A DNA stretch of 57,092 bases, from NCBI GenBank assembly GCA_903642225.1, contig CAHJWI010000028.1, positions 1-57,092 on the forward strand. The letters run 5' to 3'. Shown here piece by piece: positions 36,479 to 44,922 of the stretch (position 1 is its first letter; each line of letters begins with the position of its first letter). Origin of the DNA: Acidobacteriaceae bacterium. GTDB lineage: Bacteria > Acidobacteriota > Terriglobia > Terriglobales > Acidobacteriaceae. A model generated the notes under the pieces. The model did no database searches and was not told the DNA's origin. It saw nothing but the letters and a program-made list of their open reading frames with translations. A program made the position numbers and the translations under genes.

Positions 36479-38242
36479 ATGCACCATTTCTCTGTCTGGG
36501 CACCGCGACGCAACAAGGTCACGCTTGAAGTGGACGGCAATAAGGTTAGGATGCTGGGCCCATCGAGCCGAGGCTTCTGGTCGGTGGATGTCGCGTCAGC
36601 AGGTCACGGCAGCGACTATGCATTTTTGCTGGACGAGGATGCGACGCCCTATCCCGACCCGCGTTCCTTCTGGCAGCCCAAAGATGTGCATTCCCACTCG
36701 CGGGTTCTTGATCATCACCGCTTCACCTGGACGGACGAGAAGTTTCGCGCCATTCCTTTGCCCTCTGCCGTGATCTACGAGATGCATCTGGGTACGTTCA
36801 CCCAGGGTGGCACCTTTGATTCGGCAATTGAGCGGCTTGACTACCTGTGCGACCTTGGCATTACGCATGTCGAAGTGATGCCGATTGCCAGCTACGAGGG
36901 CGGGTTCAGCTGGGGGTACGATGGCGTGGCCAACTACGCTCCGGATGAGTCGTACGGCGGGCCGGAAGCCACCAAGCGATTCATCGATGCGGCCCACCGC
37001 AAGGGTCTGGCCGTGATCCTTGACGTGGTATACAACCACTTTGGGCCGGCTGGAAACTACACCAACCAGTTCGGTCCGTACTACACGGAAAAGCATGTGA
37101 CACCGTGGGGCGCGGCGATCAATTTTGAAGAGGGTGGCTCAGACCAGGTGCGCCGCTACTTTCTTGACAACGCGCTGATGTGGCTGCGCGACTATCATGT
37201 CGACGGGCTTCGGCTGGACGCAACCCACGAATTAATTGACCGTTCCGCGATGCACTTTTTGGAGCAGCTTGCACGCGAAGTAGAAGACTTGTCTGCGTCG
37301 GTTGGCCGATGCCTTTTTCTGATCGCGGAAAGCGATCTCAATAATCCGCGTGTGGTCACCTCGCTTGGGGCGAATGGCTACGGGATGGACGCACAGTGGA
37401 GTGACGACTTCCAGCATGCCCTTTTCTCGATCCTGGCCCAGGAGCAGGTCGGCTACTTTGAAGATTTTGGAAGCATCAGTGACCTGGCACACACGCTGAA
37501 ACACACCTTTTTGTACGAGGGCCAGTACAGCAAGTTCCGGCTGAAGCACCATGGCCGACCGGTGATCAACCTTTCCTACCATCATTTTGTCGGCTGTATC
37601 CAGAACCACGACCAGATAGGTAATCGTGCGAAGGGCGAGCGTGTGCACATGATTGTTGGCCAACAGGCTGCGAAGCTGGCTGCTGGCGTGGTGTTTACGG
37701 CACCTTTTCTACCCATGATTTTTATGGGTGAAGAATATGCCGCCGACACCCCGTGGATGTACTTCGCGGATTTCCAGGCGGAGGACCTGCGCAAGGCGGT
37801 TAGTGAAGGCCGCAAGAAGGACTTCGCTGTGTTCGGTTTTGGTGATGACGTTCCAGATCCAGAGGATCCCGCTACGTTCCAGGCGTCAAAGCTGAAATGG
37901 GAAGAGCTGGAAGACCCTAAGCACCGGGAGATGCACAGGTGGTACCGTGACCTGATCCACCTGCGGCGCAAGACCCTGTCGATGAACCTGGGCGACCCTA
38001 CACGTATGGAGGTTGTCAGCAGCGATGAGGGTCGATGGATTTATACCGATCGGGGTGACATTCGAACCGTCATCAACTTCGCTGATGCTACGGTACGTTT
38101 TCCCATGCCGCCGCACAGCGAACTGCTACTAAGCAGCCATACGGTCCCGGACCGGATGGACGACGGCGTATTTGCGTCGCCGATGAGCATGGCGATTTAC
38201 CACATCCCGCCGCGCGCTACGTTGGCGGAGCCACCGCACTAA
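36479..38242 (+). CDS. treZ: Malto-oligosyltrehalose trehalohydrolase TreZ
   Basis: A 587-residue GH13 enzyme that releases trehalose from the malto-oligosyltrehalose made by TreY. An N-terminal CBM48-like beta domain (HHFSVWAPRRNKVTLEV...) precedes the barrel: YEMHLGTFTQGGTFD, GYDGVANYAPDESYGGP, DVVYNHFGPAGNY, nucleophile D247 (GLRLDATHEL) and acid/base E284 (LIAESDLNNPR), then NHDQIGNRAKGER. This combination separates TreZ from glycogen branching enzyme. The ATG at 36479 has an AAAGGA site about nine bases upstream; an upstream ATG at 36443 is rejected. It is the last gene of the plus-strand set; no treX/glgX is nearby. Confidence 0.95.
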   Translation: MHHFSVWAPRRNKVTLEVDGNKVRMLGPSSRGFWSVDVASAGHGSDYAFLLDEDATPYPDPRSFWQPKDVHSHSRVLDHHRFTWTDEKFRAIPLPSAVIYEMHLGTFTQGGTFDSAIERLDYLCDLGITHVEVMPIASYEGGFSWGYDGVANYAPDESYGGPEATKRFIDAAHRKGLAVILDVVYNHFGPAGNYTNQFGPYYTEKHVTPWGAAINFEEGGSDQVRRYFLDNALMWLRDYHVDGLRLDATHELIDRSAMHFLEQLAREVEDLSASVGRCLFLIAESDLNNPRVVTSLGANGYGMDAQWSDDFQHALFSILAQEQVGYFEDFGSISDLAHTLKHTFLYEGQYSKFRLKHHGRPVINLSYHHFVGCIQNHDQIGNRAKGERVHMIVGQQAAKLAAGVVFTAPFLPMIFMGEEYAADTPWMYFADFQAEDLRKAVSEGRKKDFAVFGFGDDVPDPEDPATFQASKLKWEELEDPKHREMHRWYRDLIHLRRKTLSMNLGDPTRMEVVSSDEGRWIYTDRGDIRTVINFADATVRFPMPPHSELLLSSHTVPDRMDDGVFASPMSMAIYHIPPRATLAEPPH

Positions 38243-38298
38243 GACGACCGCAGGTAACAGACTGCAGTACGGCAGCCTGATACCCGCAGTGCGCCGAG

Positions 38299-38781
38299 TT
38301 AGATCACTTTGCGAATAATCTGGCGCACCGTTTCAGTGACCACTCCGTAGACTACGTGAGTCACCATTTCACTCCGGTGTTCACGAGGGTCCTGCTCATT
38401 TGGAGGCGCGCTCAGGCCCAGCGCCGGCAAGGCACCTTCGTGGGCAAACGCCATCAAGGCCATACCGAAAGTGACCCCATTTTTGGCGGTAACTGCGGGG
38501 TACAGTTCGGCCATAACGCCGTAGGCTGCACCCGTGACGGCGCCGAAGGCCCAATGGATACTTTCACTGGCGATCTTCTTCTCTGTTGTCGGCAGGGTAC
38601 CGGCGCCCAGCTTTTCCGCTGCCAGACGGGTGGGGTCCGGCTCACCGTGGGTGCGCGGGGGGTAAAACTTTTCAGCGGCGGTTTTGGCAGCAGTGGCAAC
38701 TAGGCCGCCTACCAGACCGGCGATTGCTCCCTTTACAAGGTGGTGGGTTGGTTTGAATGAGCGAACATCGGTAGCTGCCAT
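38299..38781 (-). CDS. DUF1440 (YagU-like) membrane protein
   Basis: A 160-residue protein with Gly/Ala-rich hydrophobic helices: LVKGAIAGLVGGLVATAAKTAAEKF (Gly-zipper-like), WAFGAVTGAAYGVMAELYPAV, and VTFGMALMAFAHEGALPALGL, ending MVTHVVYGVVTETVRQII. This matches DUF1440, an inner-membrane family including E. coli YagU, which has been linked to acid tolerance. The ATG at 38781 is preferred over a longer form. It converges on treZ with 56 bases between and is divergent from trxB. Confidence 0.75.
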   Translation of the reverse strand: MAATDVRSFKPTHHLVKGAIAGLVGGLVATAAKTAAEKFYPPRTHGEPDPTRLAAEKLGAGTLPTTEKKIASESIHWAFGAVTGAAYGVMAELYPAVTAKNGVTFGMALMAFAHEGALPALGLSAPPNEQDPREHRSEMVTHVVYGVVTETVRQIIRKVI

Positions 38782-38824
38782 AGTTCTAAGTGGGACGCTG
38801 CCAGTGCCCGCGGGGTGGCCCATG

Positions 38825-38851
38825 TTGCGATGGACGCGTGCCGTTTAGAAT
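38825..38851 (+). promoter_or_regulatory. Possible promoter upstream of trxB
   Basis: TTGCGA at 38825-38830 and TAGAAT at 38846-38851 with a 15-base spacer, 45 bases before the trxB ATG. The -10 matches five of six consensus bases; the spacer is short. Sequence match only. Confidence 0.28.
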
Positions 38852-38896
38852 AGAGGGAGACGCACGGCAGGTTATGCGACGGAGTGTAGGGCAGCA

Positions 38897-39874
38897 ATGA
38901 GCGAAGCAGCACAGAAGGAAAGCACTGCGGAAGACATCCGCGACGTAGTGATTCTGGGTTCAGGATGCAGCGGCCTGACTGCGGCGATCTATGCCGCACG
39001 GTCGAATCTAAAGCCCCTCGTAATTGAAGGCCACGAGCCTGGCGGACAGCTTTCGGTAACGACGCTCGTTGAAAACTTTCCCGGCTGGCCCGACGGTGTG
39101 CAGGGGCCGGAGCTGGTGGAGAACATGCGCAAGCAGGCTGAAAAATTTGGTGCCGAGCTTGAGATGGGGCACCTCGTGAATGCAGATCTGAACAAGGCTC
39201 CCATCGAGTTGGATTTTGGATCGAAGACGGTGCGGACCCGCACGCTGATTGTGGCCAGCGGTGCGAGCGCACGCTGGCTTGGCCTACCGAGTGAGCAGGC
39301 TCTGATCGGCCACGGGGTATCCAGCTGTGCGACCTGTGACGGCTTCTTCTTCAGCGGCAAGGAAATCTGTGTCATTGGCGGTGGAGATTCCGCCATGGAA
39401 GAGGCCATCTTCCTTACTCGCTTTGCCACCAAGGTGTATCTCATCCATCGTTCCGCGGCCTTTCGCGCAAGCAAGATTATGTTGGAGCGTGCCATGGCCC
39501 ACCCCTCAATCGAGTTCCTCACCAACACCATCGTGGAAGAGGTTCTCGGGGTTGAGGAAAAGGAAGTCCGCGGCATCCGCATTCGCAACACTGCGACCAA
39601 CGAAGTCCGCGAGATTGGACTCAGCGGCTTCTTTCTGGGCATCGGCCACATTCCGAATGCGAAGTTCTTCGCTGGGCAGATGGATCTGGATGAGGATGGA
39701 TACATTGTGAGCAAAGACAACGTGTTTACCACGCTGCAAGGCAAGGTCATTCCGGGTGTCTTCTGTGCCGGTGATGTACAGGATCGCCGCTACCGTCAAG
39801 CGATTACTGCTAGCGGCACGGGTTGCATGGCAGCACTAGAAGTTGAAAAATATCTCGAAGAGCACGGGCGTTAG
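38897..39874 (+). CDS. trxB: Thioredoxin reductase (NADPH)
   Basis: A 325-residue flavoenzyme that passes electrons from NADPH via FAD to thioredoxin. FAD site GSGCSG at 21-26 (VILGSGCSGLTAAIYAAR), redox-active pair C144-A-T-C147 (GVSSCATCDGFFF), NADPH site GGGDSAMEEAIFL, and the C-terminal FAD motif GVFCAGDVQDRRYRQAITASGTG. Length is normal. The ATG 38897 begins a short acidic extension before the first strand. A strong terminator follows, so it is monocistronic. Confidence 0.96.
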   Translation: MSEAAQKESTAEDIRDVVILGSGCSGLTAAIYAARSNLKPLVIEGHEPGGQLSVTTLVENFPGWPDGVQGPELVENMRKQAEKFGAELEMGHLVNADLNKAPIELDFGSKTVRTRTLIVASGASARWLGLPSEQALIGHGVSSCATCDGFFFSGKEICVIGGGDSAMEEAIFLTRFATKVYLIHRSAAFRASKIMLERAMAHPSIEFLTNTIVEEVLGVEEKEVRGIRIRNTATNEVREIGLSGFFLGIGHIPNAKFFAGQMDLDEDGYIVSKDNVFTTLQGKVIPGVFCAGDVQDRRYRQAITASGTGCMAALEVEKYLEEHGR

Positions 39875-39893
39875 AAGCCTCCGCTAAATAAGG

Positions 39894-39917
39894 AGCCGCT
39901 CATTATGAGCGGCTTTT
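39894..39917 (+). terminator. Rho-independent terminator after trxB
   Basis: A perfect 8-bp stem AGCCGCTC / GAGCGGCT with loop ATTAT (39894-39914) followed by a short run of T, 19 bases after the trxB stop codon. Confidence 0.85.
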
Positions 39918-40041
39918 CTGTAATTTGGCACATGTGGAATGCGCATGTGTAAGGTTCGGTCCATGACGCCTGTCACGGCTTTGTAGTGAGGGTGTTGGCT
40001 TGGCGGCAGGGCTGCGCCAAGATGGGTGGCGGGGGTAGCTT

Positions 40042-40560
40042 ATGCCGACTCGACCTGGCCGTTTCGCGGCGGTGCTTGAAGGAGACTTCGTCGTCTTCAT
40101 CATTGGGGCGCGAATTAACCGCTTATGGGCGGTAAACAAGTGGCTGCCGGTGACACAGGCGATGCCGCGCATGCTGCGGGAGCTGGCTGCGCAGCCGGAG
40201 CTTGGCCTGTTGCATGCAGAGCCATTTCTAGGCAGCGGCCCAACGGTGTCGACGGTGCAGTACTGGCGGTCGTACGAGCAGCTGCACGCGTATGCGCACG
40301 CACGGGACAAAGCACACCTCCCGGCTTGGGCGGCGTTCCAAAAGGCTGCGCGGAACAATACAGCCGTGGGCATCTATCACGAGAGCTATCTTGTAGCCGC
40401 GGACAGGTACGAGACGATCTATGCGGATATGCCGGCGTTTGGGCTCGGCAAAGCGGGCGAACTGCTTCCGGCAGTCGGCAGCATGAGCAGAGCGAACGCG
40501 CGTTTACACAGAGCAGCCGGACAGCGGGAAGCCGCGGGTACGCAAGAGCCGATAAGCTAG
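40042..40560 (+). CDS. DUF4188 protein (haem-dependent dehydratase/monooxygenase-like)
   Basis: A 172-residue cytoplasmic protein matching DUF4188: RFAAVLEGDFVVFIIGARINRLW, GSGPTVSTVQYWRSYEQLHAYAHARDKAHLPAW, and VGIYHESYLVAADRYETIYADMP. The fold is related to haem-dependent aldoxime dehydratases and small ferredoxin-like monooxygenases, but the reaction of DUF4188 members is not known; the HESY region includes the kind of His used for haem. The yggS-type gene begins five bases after its stop, so they are co-transcribed. Confidence 0.8.
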   Translation: MPTRPGRFAAVLEGDFVVFIIGARINRLWAVNKWLPVTQAMPRMLRELAAQPELGLLHAEPFLGSGPTVSTVQYWRSYEQLHAYAHARDKAHLPAWAAFQKAARNNTAVGIYHESYLVAADRYETIYADMPAFGLGKAGELLPAVGSMSRANARLHRAAGQREAAGTQEPIS

Positions 40561-40565
40561 GGACT

Positions 40566-41297
40566 ATGAGTATTGCTGAGAATCTGCAGCGCGTGCGCGG
40601 TGAGATAACCGCAGCCTGCGAAAAGGCCGGACGCGATACCGCGACGGTTGAACTGATGGCGGTTTCAAAGACACACAGCCCTAAGCTGCTGGCTGAAGCT
40701 TTTCGTGCCGGCCAAACGCTGTTTGGGGAGAACCGCGTGCAGGAGTGGGAGCACAAGCTGGACCAGCTGCACAGCATACTAGGCGAGGATGTGGCACAGG
40801 TTCAATGCCACCTGATCGGCAATCTGCAATCCAACAAGTCCAGCAAGGCCGCGTGGATTTTTAGTGCTGTGGATGCGGTGGACTCTGCAAAGCTGGCGGA
40901 GCGTTTGAATGCTCCGTGTGCACAGGCCGGTAAGGTTTTGCCTGTGCTGATTGAGGTGAAACTGTCGCCAGAGGCAAGCAAGCAGGGAATTCATCCCTAT
41001 GGTGTGAGCGGTCTTGTCCGCCGCATTCACGAGGAGTTTGAAGGCCTTGATATGCGGGGATTGATGATGGTGCCGCCCTACACTGATGACCCGGAGGAAG
41101 CGCGGCCCTACTTCCGCAAACTGCGTGAATTGCGGGACAGCGTGCAGCAGGAAACCGGAATGGAGCTGCCTGAGCTTTCAATGGGAATGACGCATGACTT
41201 TGCGGTGGCGATCGCTGAAGGTTCTACGTGCGTGCGGATTGGCACCGGTATTTTTGGTGCTCGTGAGTACCCCACGACGCCGCCTGGCGAAGGCTGA
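40566..41297 (+). CDS. yggS: YggS/PROSC family PLP-binding protein
   Basis: A 243-residue single-domain TIM-barrel protein that binds pyridoxal 5'-phosphate and controls PLP homeostasis. The PLP lysine is K35 in LMAVSKTHSP; other family blocks are FGENRVQEWEHK, HLIGNLQSNK, IEVKLSPEASKQGI, MRGLMMVPPYTDDPEE, ELSMGMTHDFAVAIAEGSTCVRIGTGIFG. Length fits the family. The ATG at 40566 is five bases after the DUF4188 stop. It converges on the MBL-fold gene, ending 13 bases before it. Confidence 0.94.
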   Translation: MSIAENLQRVRGEITAACEKAGRDTATVELMAVSKTHSPKLLAEAFRAGQTLFGENRVQEWEHKLDQLHSILGEDVAQVQCHLIGNLQSNKSSKAAWIFSAVDAVDSAKLAERLNAPCAQAGKVLPVLIEVKLSPEASKQGIHPYGVSGLVRRIHEEFEGLDMRGLMMVPPYTDDPEEARPYFRKLRELRDSVQQETGMELPELSMGMTHDFAVAIAEGSTCVRIGTGIFGAREYPTTPPGEG

Positions 41298-41310
41298 CGC
41301 AGCATCGTCG

Positions 41311-42237
41311 TTACAGAACGAGTGTTTCGCCTTCAGTAAGGACTCGCACCTGATCTGCAATGCCGGCCTCTCGTGCGGCGGCCATCAGACGTATCGGTGG
41401 TTCGGTCATCGGCTCCCGGCCAAGCGGGAATGTGCCAAAGTGCATGGGAACCATGGTGTGAGCGGTGCGGAGATCGAGGTAGGCCTGCAGGGCTTCTTCC
41501 GGACTGGTGTGGACGGCGCGATAGCTGTCCGGGAAGTATGCACCAATGGGGAGTAGAGCGATCCTTGGTTGCAGGCGCTCTCCAATTTCTTGAAAGCCGT
41601 TGAAGTACGCAGTGTCGCCCGAGTGGTAGACGGACTGCGCTCCGCTGCGGAGAACATAGCCGCCAAACATGCGGTGGGTGTCGCGAAAGAGCCGCGCTCC
41701 CCAGTGCCTGGCGGGCGTCATGGTGATCTCGACCTGGTCGTCTGCGACTGTGGCGTGCTCCCACCATCGCAGTTCCCTTATGTGTGAAAAACCGAGTCTG
41801 GCCACCAGGTCGCCTACACCGGTTGGCACGATGACCTGGGGTGCTTTGCCGGTAAGACCGCGGGTATGGCGGATGATCTGCTTGAGTGAACGCACGTGCA
41901 GATGATCCATATGCGCGTGGGTGAGCAGAACAGTGTTTATTGCCGGCAACTGCGGGACCAGCAGACCGGGCCGCCGTTGCCGGCGCAGAAGGATAAGTGC
42001 ACTCGCAAATACCGGGTCTACAAGGATGCGCTTGCCACCCAATTGCAGCAGAAAGGAAGAATGCCCGATCCAGGTAACGCCGACGGCGTTAGCCTGGGTA
42101 AGGACCGGCGCCTGCGATGCCCCCTGGAGAGGTGCGCGGTAGCTTTCACGGGTAACGCGGTACAACTGGCGCAGCTTTCGCGTGATAGAGGGATGGGGGC
42201 GAGCATTCACACTTACTTGGATGACCGTTTGCATCAT
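41311..42237 (-). CDS. MBL-fold metal-dependent hydrolase (NAPE-PLD/UlaG-like)
   Basis: A 308-residue protein. The zinc motif H107-A-H109-M-D111-H112 is intact (LLTHAHMDHLH), with upstream GVTWIGHSSFLLQLGGKRILVDPVF and downstream YHSGDTAYFNGF and MVPMHFGTFPLG giving the remaining ligands. The long N-terminal arm (RKLRQLYRVTRES) and W-x-G-H-S start resemble N-acyl-phosphatidylethanolamine phospholipase D-like and UlaG-like hydrolases, so a phosphodiester or lactone substrate is likely. It is divergent from the YihY gene by 36 bases. Confidence 0.88.
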   Translation of the reverse strand: MMQTVIQVSVNARPHPSITRKLRQLYRVTRESYRAPLQGASQAPVLTQANAVGVTWIGHSSFLLQLGGKRILVDPVFASALILLRRQRRPGLLVPQLPAINTVLLTHAHMDHLHVRSLKQIIRHTRGLTGKAPQVIVPTGVGDLVARLGFSHIRELRWWEHATVADDQVEITMTPARHWGARLFRDTHRMFGGYVLRSGAQSVYHSGDTAYFNGFQEIGERLQPRIALLPIGAYFPDSYRAVHTSPEEALQAYLDLRTAHTMVPMHFGTFPLGREPMTEPPIRLMAAAREAGIADQVRVLTEGETLVL

Positions 42238-42273
42238 CGGTCGCGGCGGAGCAGGCAGGCTTCATAGGCGAGG

Positions 42274-43284
42274 ATGCATCTAACAAAAGAGTCGCGAATG
42301 CGTGAGGAGTTGATTGTGGAGATTTCGCCGCGAGAGTCGAGTGAGGCAAAGCCCGGCAGAGACCACGCCGTTTGGGCGTATGTCTCGCAAAATCCGGTGT
42401 CCTCTATCTGGGACTTACAAGGTGTCTCGCTCAAAGAAGTTGTGAAACGTACCTGGACCGGCATCGACGAAGATAATCTACTTGGCCGGGCTTCTCAGCT
42501 GGCGTACTCGTTCTTCTCGGCAATCTTTCCGGCGCTGATCGCGATGAGTTCGCTGATTGGGCTTGTCGCAAAGTCTTCCAGCAAGATCTACCTTGAGTTG
42601 TTAGGGCGCATCGGTCACCTGCTGCCGCCGGCGGCTTTTTCGCTGGTCCTGCAGACGTTCCAGTCCACCACGAATGCGAGCACGGTGGGTAAGGTATCTA
42701 TTGGGCTGCTTGTCGCTGTTTTTTCCGCGAGTATCGGCGTCTCGGCCATTCAGGACACGCTGAACACGGTGTACCGTGTGCGGGAAACCCGCCCTTTTTG
42801 GAGAGCCCGCATTGAGGCCATGGGCTTGACCATTCTTGTCGGGGCTGTCGTTATTTCTGCCCTGCTTACTTTAAGCGGGGGAGATTTCGGTGCGAATTGG
42901 CTTGAACACCGTTTCTACGGTAGCTATGTTTTAAGCGTTATTTTGCGCACGTCCGCCTGGGTATGTGCGTCACTGCTGATGGTACTCGCGTTTGAATTGC
43001 TCTATTACTTCTGCCCGGACGTTCACAACAGTAAGTGGCACTCCTTTAGTCCCGGCGCACTGGTTGCGTTGCTTGGCTGGGTCTCCGGTTCGCTGGCGCT
43101 GCGTGTCTACCTGCATTGGTTTAATACGTATCCTGCAACCTATGGCTCGCTGGGTGCTGTCATCATTCTGCTGCTCTGGTTTTATCTGACCGGATTGATG
43201 ATTCTTCTGGGGGGTGAGGTTAACTCAGAAATAGAGCGCGCGGTAGCTGAACGAACCCTGGCTGATGGAACGGGCAATCACTGA
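42274..43284 (+). CDS. YihY/virulence factor BrkB family membrane protein
   Basis: A 336-residue protein with six hydrophobic helices after a soluble N-terminus of about 60 residues. Family blocks: ASQLAYSFFSAIFPALIAMSSLIG, IQDTLNTVYRVRETRPFWRARIEAMG, FELLYYFCPDVHNSKWHSFSPGALVA, and YGSLGAVIILLLWFYLTGLMILLGGEVNSEIERA. These are typical of YihY/BrkB proteins, of unsettled function in envelope biology; some members were first taken for RNase BN in error. A second start at 42298 has an AAGAG site and is possible. Confidence 0.9.
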   Translation: MHLTKESRMREELIVEISPRESSEAKPGRDHAVWAYVSQNPVSSIWDLQGVSLKEVVKRTWTGIDEDNLLGRASQLAYSFFSAIFPALIAMSSLIGLVAKSSSKIYLELLGRIGHLLPPAAFSLVLQTFQSTTNASTVGKVSIGLLVAVFSASIGVSAIQDTLNTVYRVRETRPFWRARIEAMGLTILVGAVVISALLTLSGGDFGANWLEHRFYGSYVLSVILRTSAWVCASLLMVLAFELLYYFCPDVHNSKWHSFSPGALVALLGWVSGSLALRVYLHWFNTYPATYGSLGAVIILLLWFYLTGLMILLGGEVNSEIERAVAERTLADGTGNH

Positions 43285-43552
43285 GCAGCATGGGTTGAGC
43301 GGCCTTTGACGGGATTCTAAGACATGTTGCTTCGGCTGTCCGTCTTGAAAAGACGGTCGCTGAACTCAGGTCGATAACGCTTTCACGTGATCTCTGAATC
43401 AGCACACCGCAGCGTGTCGCCGGGCTGGAGCGGGCCCGCGGGGGTATTCTCTGAGAGAGTCCATCAGCACATCCTGGATTGCAGGTGCCTGTGCACGAAC
43501 TCTCAGAACGCACCCCGCGGTGCATCCAGAGCACCGAAGGATTCGAGTATCC

Positions 43553-44722
43553 ATGCACTTCCTTGACATCATCCGCACCATTCGGCTTGAGAGTGGCGGT
43601 CCGGCTGAAGGTTTGCGCCGAATTATTGACGGCTATCTTGCAGAAGGCCACACGGCGGAGGTTCTATCGCTGGACCCGCCGGAAGGCTTGCCGCACGATC
43701 TGCCGGTACCTGTACACGCGATGGGGACATCCCTGAAGGGTTACGGCTATTCGTCGAAGGCGCGAGTCTGGTTGAGGAACAATGCCCACCGTTTTGACGG
43801 AATAGTGTTGCAAGGAATATGGCAGTTTCCGGGCCTGCTTGCTCTGCTGGAGCTCCGGAGGCGGCACCCCTACGTGGTGTTTACACACGGTATGCTCGAC
43901 CCCTGGTTTAACCGGACGTACCCGTTAAAGTTTGTCAAGAAGATGCCGTACTGGATGATGATAGAGCGCCGGGTGCTTGAGGGAGCCCATCGCGTCCTGT
44001 TTACCTGCCTGCTTGAATCGCAGTTGGCACCGCAAAGTTTCCCGCTAAGCCATTGGACACCTGCGGTCGTTCCGTATGGCACTGCAGGGCCGCCGAGCGA
44101 AACCCAGGCAGACGTTGCTGCGGATGCTGAGGCCTTTTACGCGGCGACGGGCCTTGCACCTGGAAGACATTATCTTTTGTATGCGGGAAGAGTGCAGGAA
44201 AAGAAGGGCTGTGACTTGCTGATCCGTGCATACGCGGCCGTTGCGCAGGAGCTGACTTTGCCGACCCTTGTGATGGCTGGACCTGACCAGGGTGGCCTTG
44301 CTTCGCAGTTAAAGGCGGACGCTTCAGCTCTTGGGATCGAGAGCCGCCTGCTTTGGCCAGGTATGATCACGGGTCGCGCCAAGTGGGGGGCGTTTCGTGG
44401 TGCTGAAGCTTTTGTTCTACCCTCGCACCAGGAAAACTTTGGCATCGCTGTTGCGGAGGCGCTCAGCTGCGGCACACCCGTCTTAATCTCTGACCAGGTA
44501 AATATCCATGCAGACGTAACCGCATGCCGCGCGGGATACGTGGAACAAGACACGCTAAGCGGCACAATGGCCCTGCTACGCAGATGGGCACAAACGTCGC
44601 CTGAGGAACGCGAGCGAATGCGAGTGCAAAGCAAAGAGTGCTGGCGAACAAAGTTTGATAGTGCGGGAACATCGCGCGCGATCATCGATCTGTTTGCAAC
44701 GAGCAGCGATACACGCTTTTAA
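43553..44722 (+). CDS. GT4 family glycosyltransferase
   Basis: A 389-residue GT-B enzyme. The N-terminal Rossmann domain carries GGPAEGLRRIIDGYLAEGH (glycine-rich acceptor loop, with the typical hydrophobic start MHFLDIIRTI); the C-terminal domain has YAGRVQEKKGCDLLIRAYA (G-R-x-x-x-K-K-G donor motif) and the EX7E-like segment QENFGIAVAEALSCGTPVLIS. The donor is likely a nucleotide sugar; the product may be exopolysaccharide or lipopolysaccharide. It stands alone: about 270 non-coding bases precede it, containing a CCGTCTT-GAA-AAGACGG hairpin at 43340-43356 with no T tract. Confidence 0.9.
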   Translation: MHFLDIIRTIRLESGGPAEGLRRIIDGYLAEGHTAEVLSLDPPEGLPHDLPVPVHAMGTSLKGYGYSSKARVWLRNNAHRFDGIVLQGIWQFPGLLALLELRRRHPYVVFTHGMLDPWFNRTYPLKFVKKMPYWMMIERRVLEGAHRVLFTCLLESQLAPQSFPLSHWTPAVVPYGTAGPPSETQADVAADAEAFYAATGLAPGRHYLLYAGRVQEKKGCDLLIRAYAAVAQELTLPTLVMAGPDQGGLASQLKADASALGIESRLLWPGMITGRAKWGAFRGAEAFVLPSHQENFGIAVAEALSCGTPVLISDQVNIHADVTACRAGYVEQDTLSGTMALLRRWAQTSPEERERMRVQSKECWRTKFDSAGTSRAIIDLFATSSDTRF

Positions 44723-44922
44723 GTGTCTCAACATGACTTACGTGTTTGCTGATCTGCCCTGGCGGCCTTGTACAGCGTTCGCTTTGAACTCAGGGCACAG
44801 ACTTCCGGGACCATGTTTCAACATTGAAAGCGTAATTTTCCTCTTCAAGTTAGACGTAGTGCGGTCAGTGCGACGGGCTACTATGGCAAAAACTTGTAGA
44901 AGTGTAAGTCGCAGGTCAAGCT

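Noticed and set aside
36479..38242. Glycogen branching enzyme instead of TreZ
   Set aside because: The sequence around the nucleophile (GLRLDATHEL) and the adjacent treY gene fit TreZ.
43340..43356. Hairpin CCGTCTT/AAGACGG as a terminator of the YihY gene
   Set aside because: The stem is sound but there is no T tract, so it is only noted.
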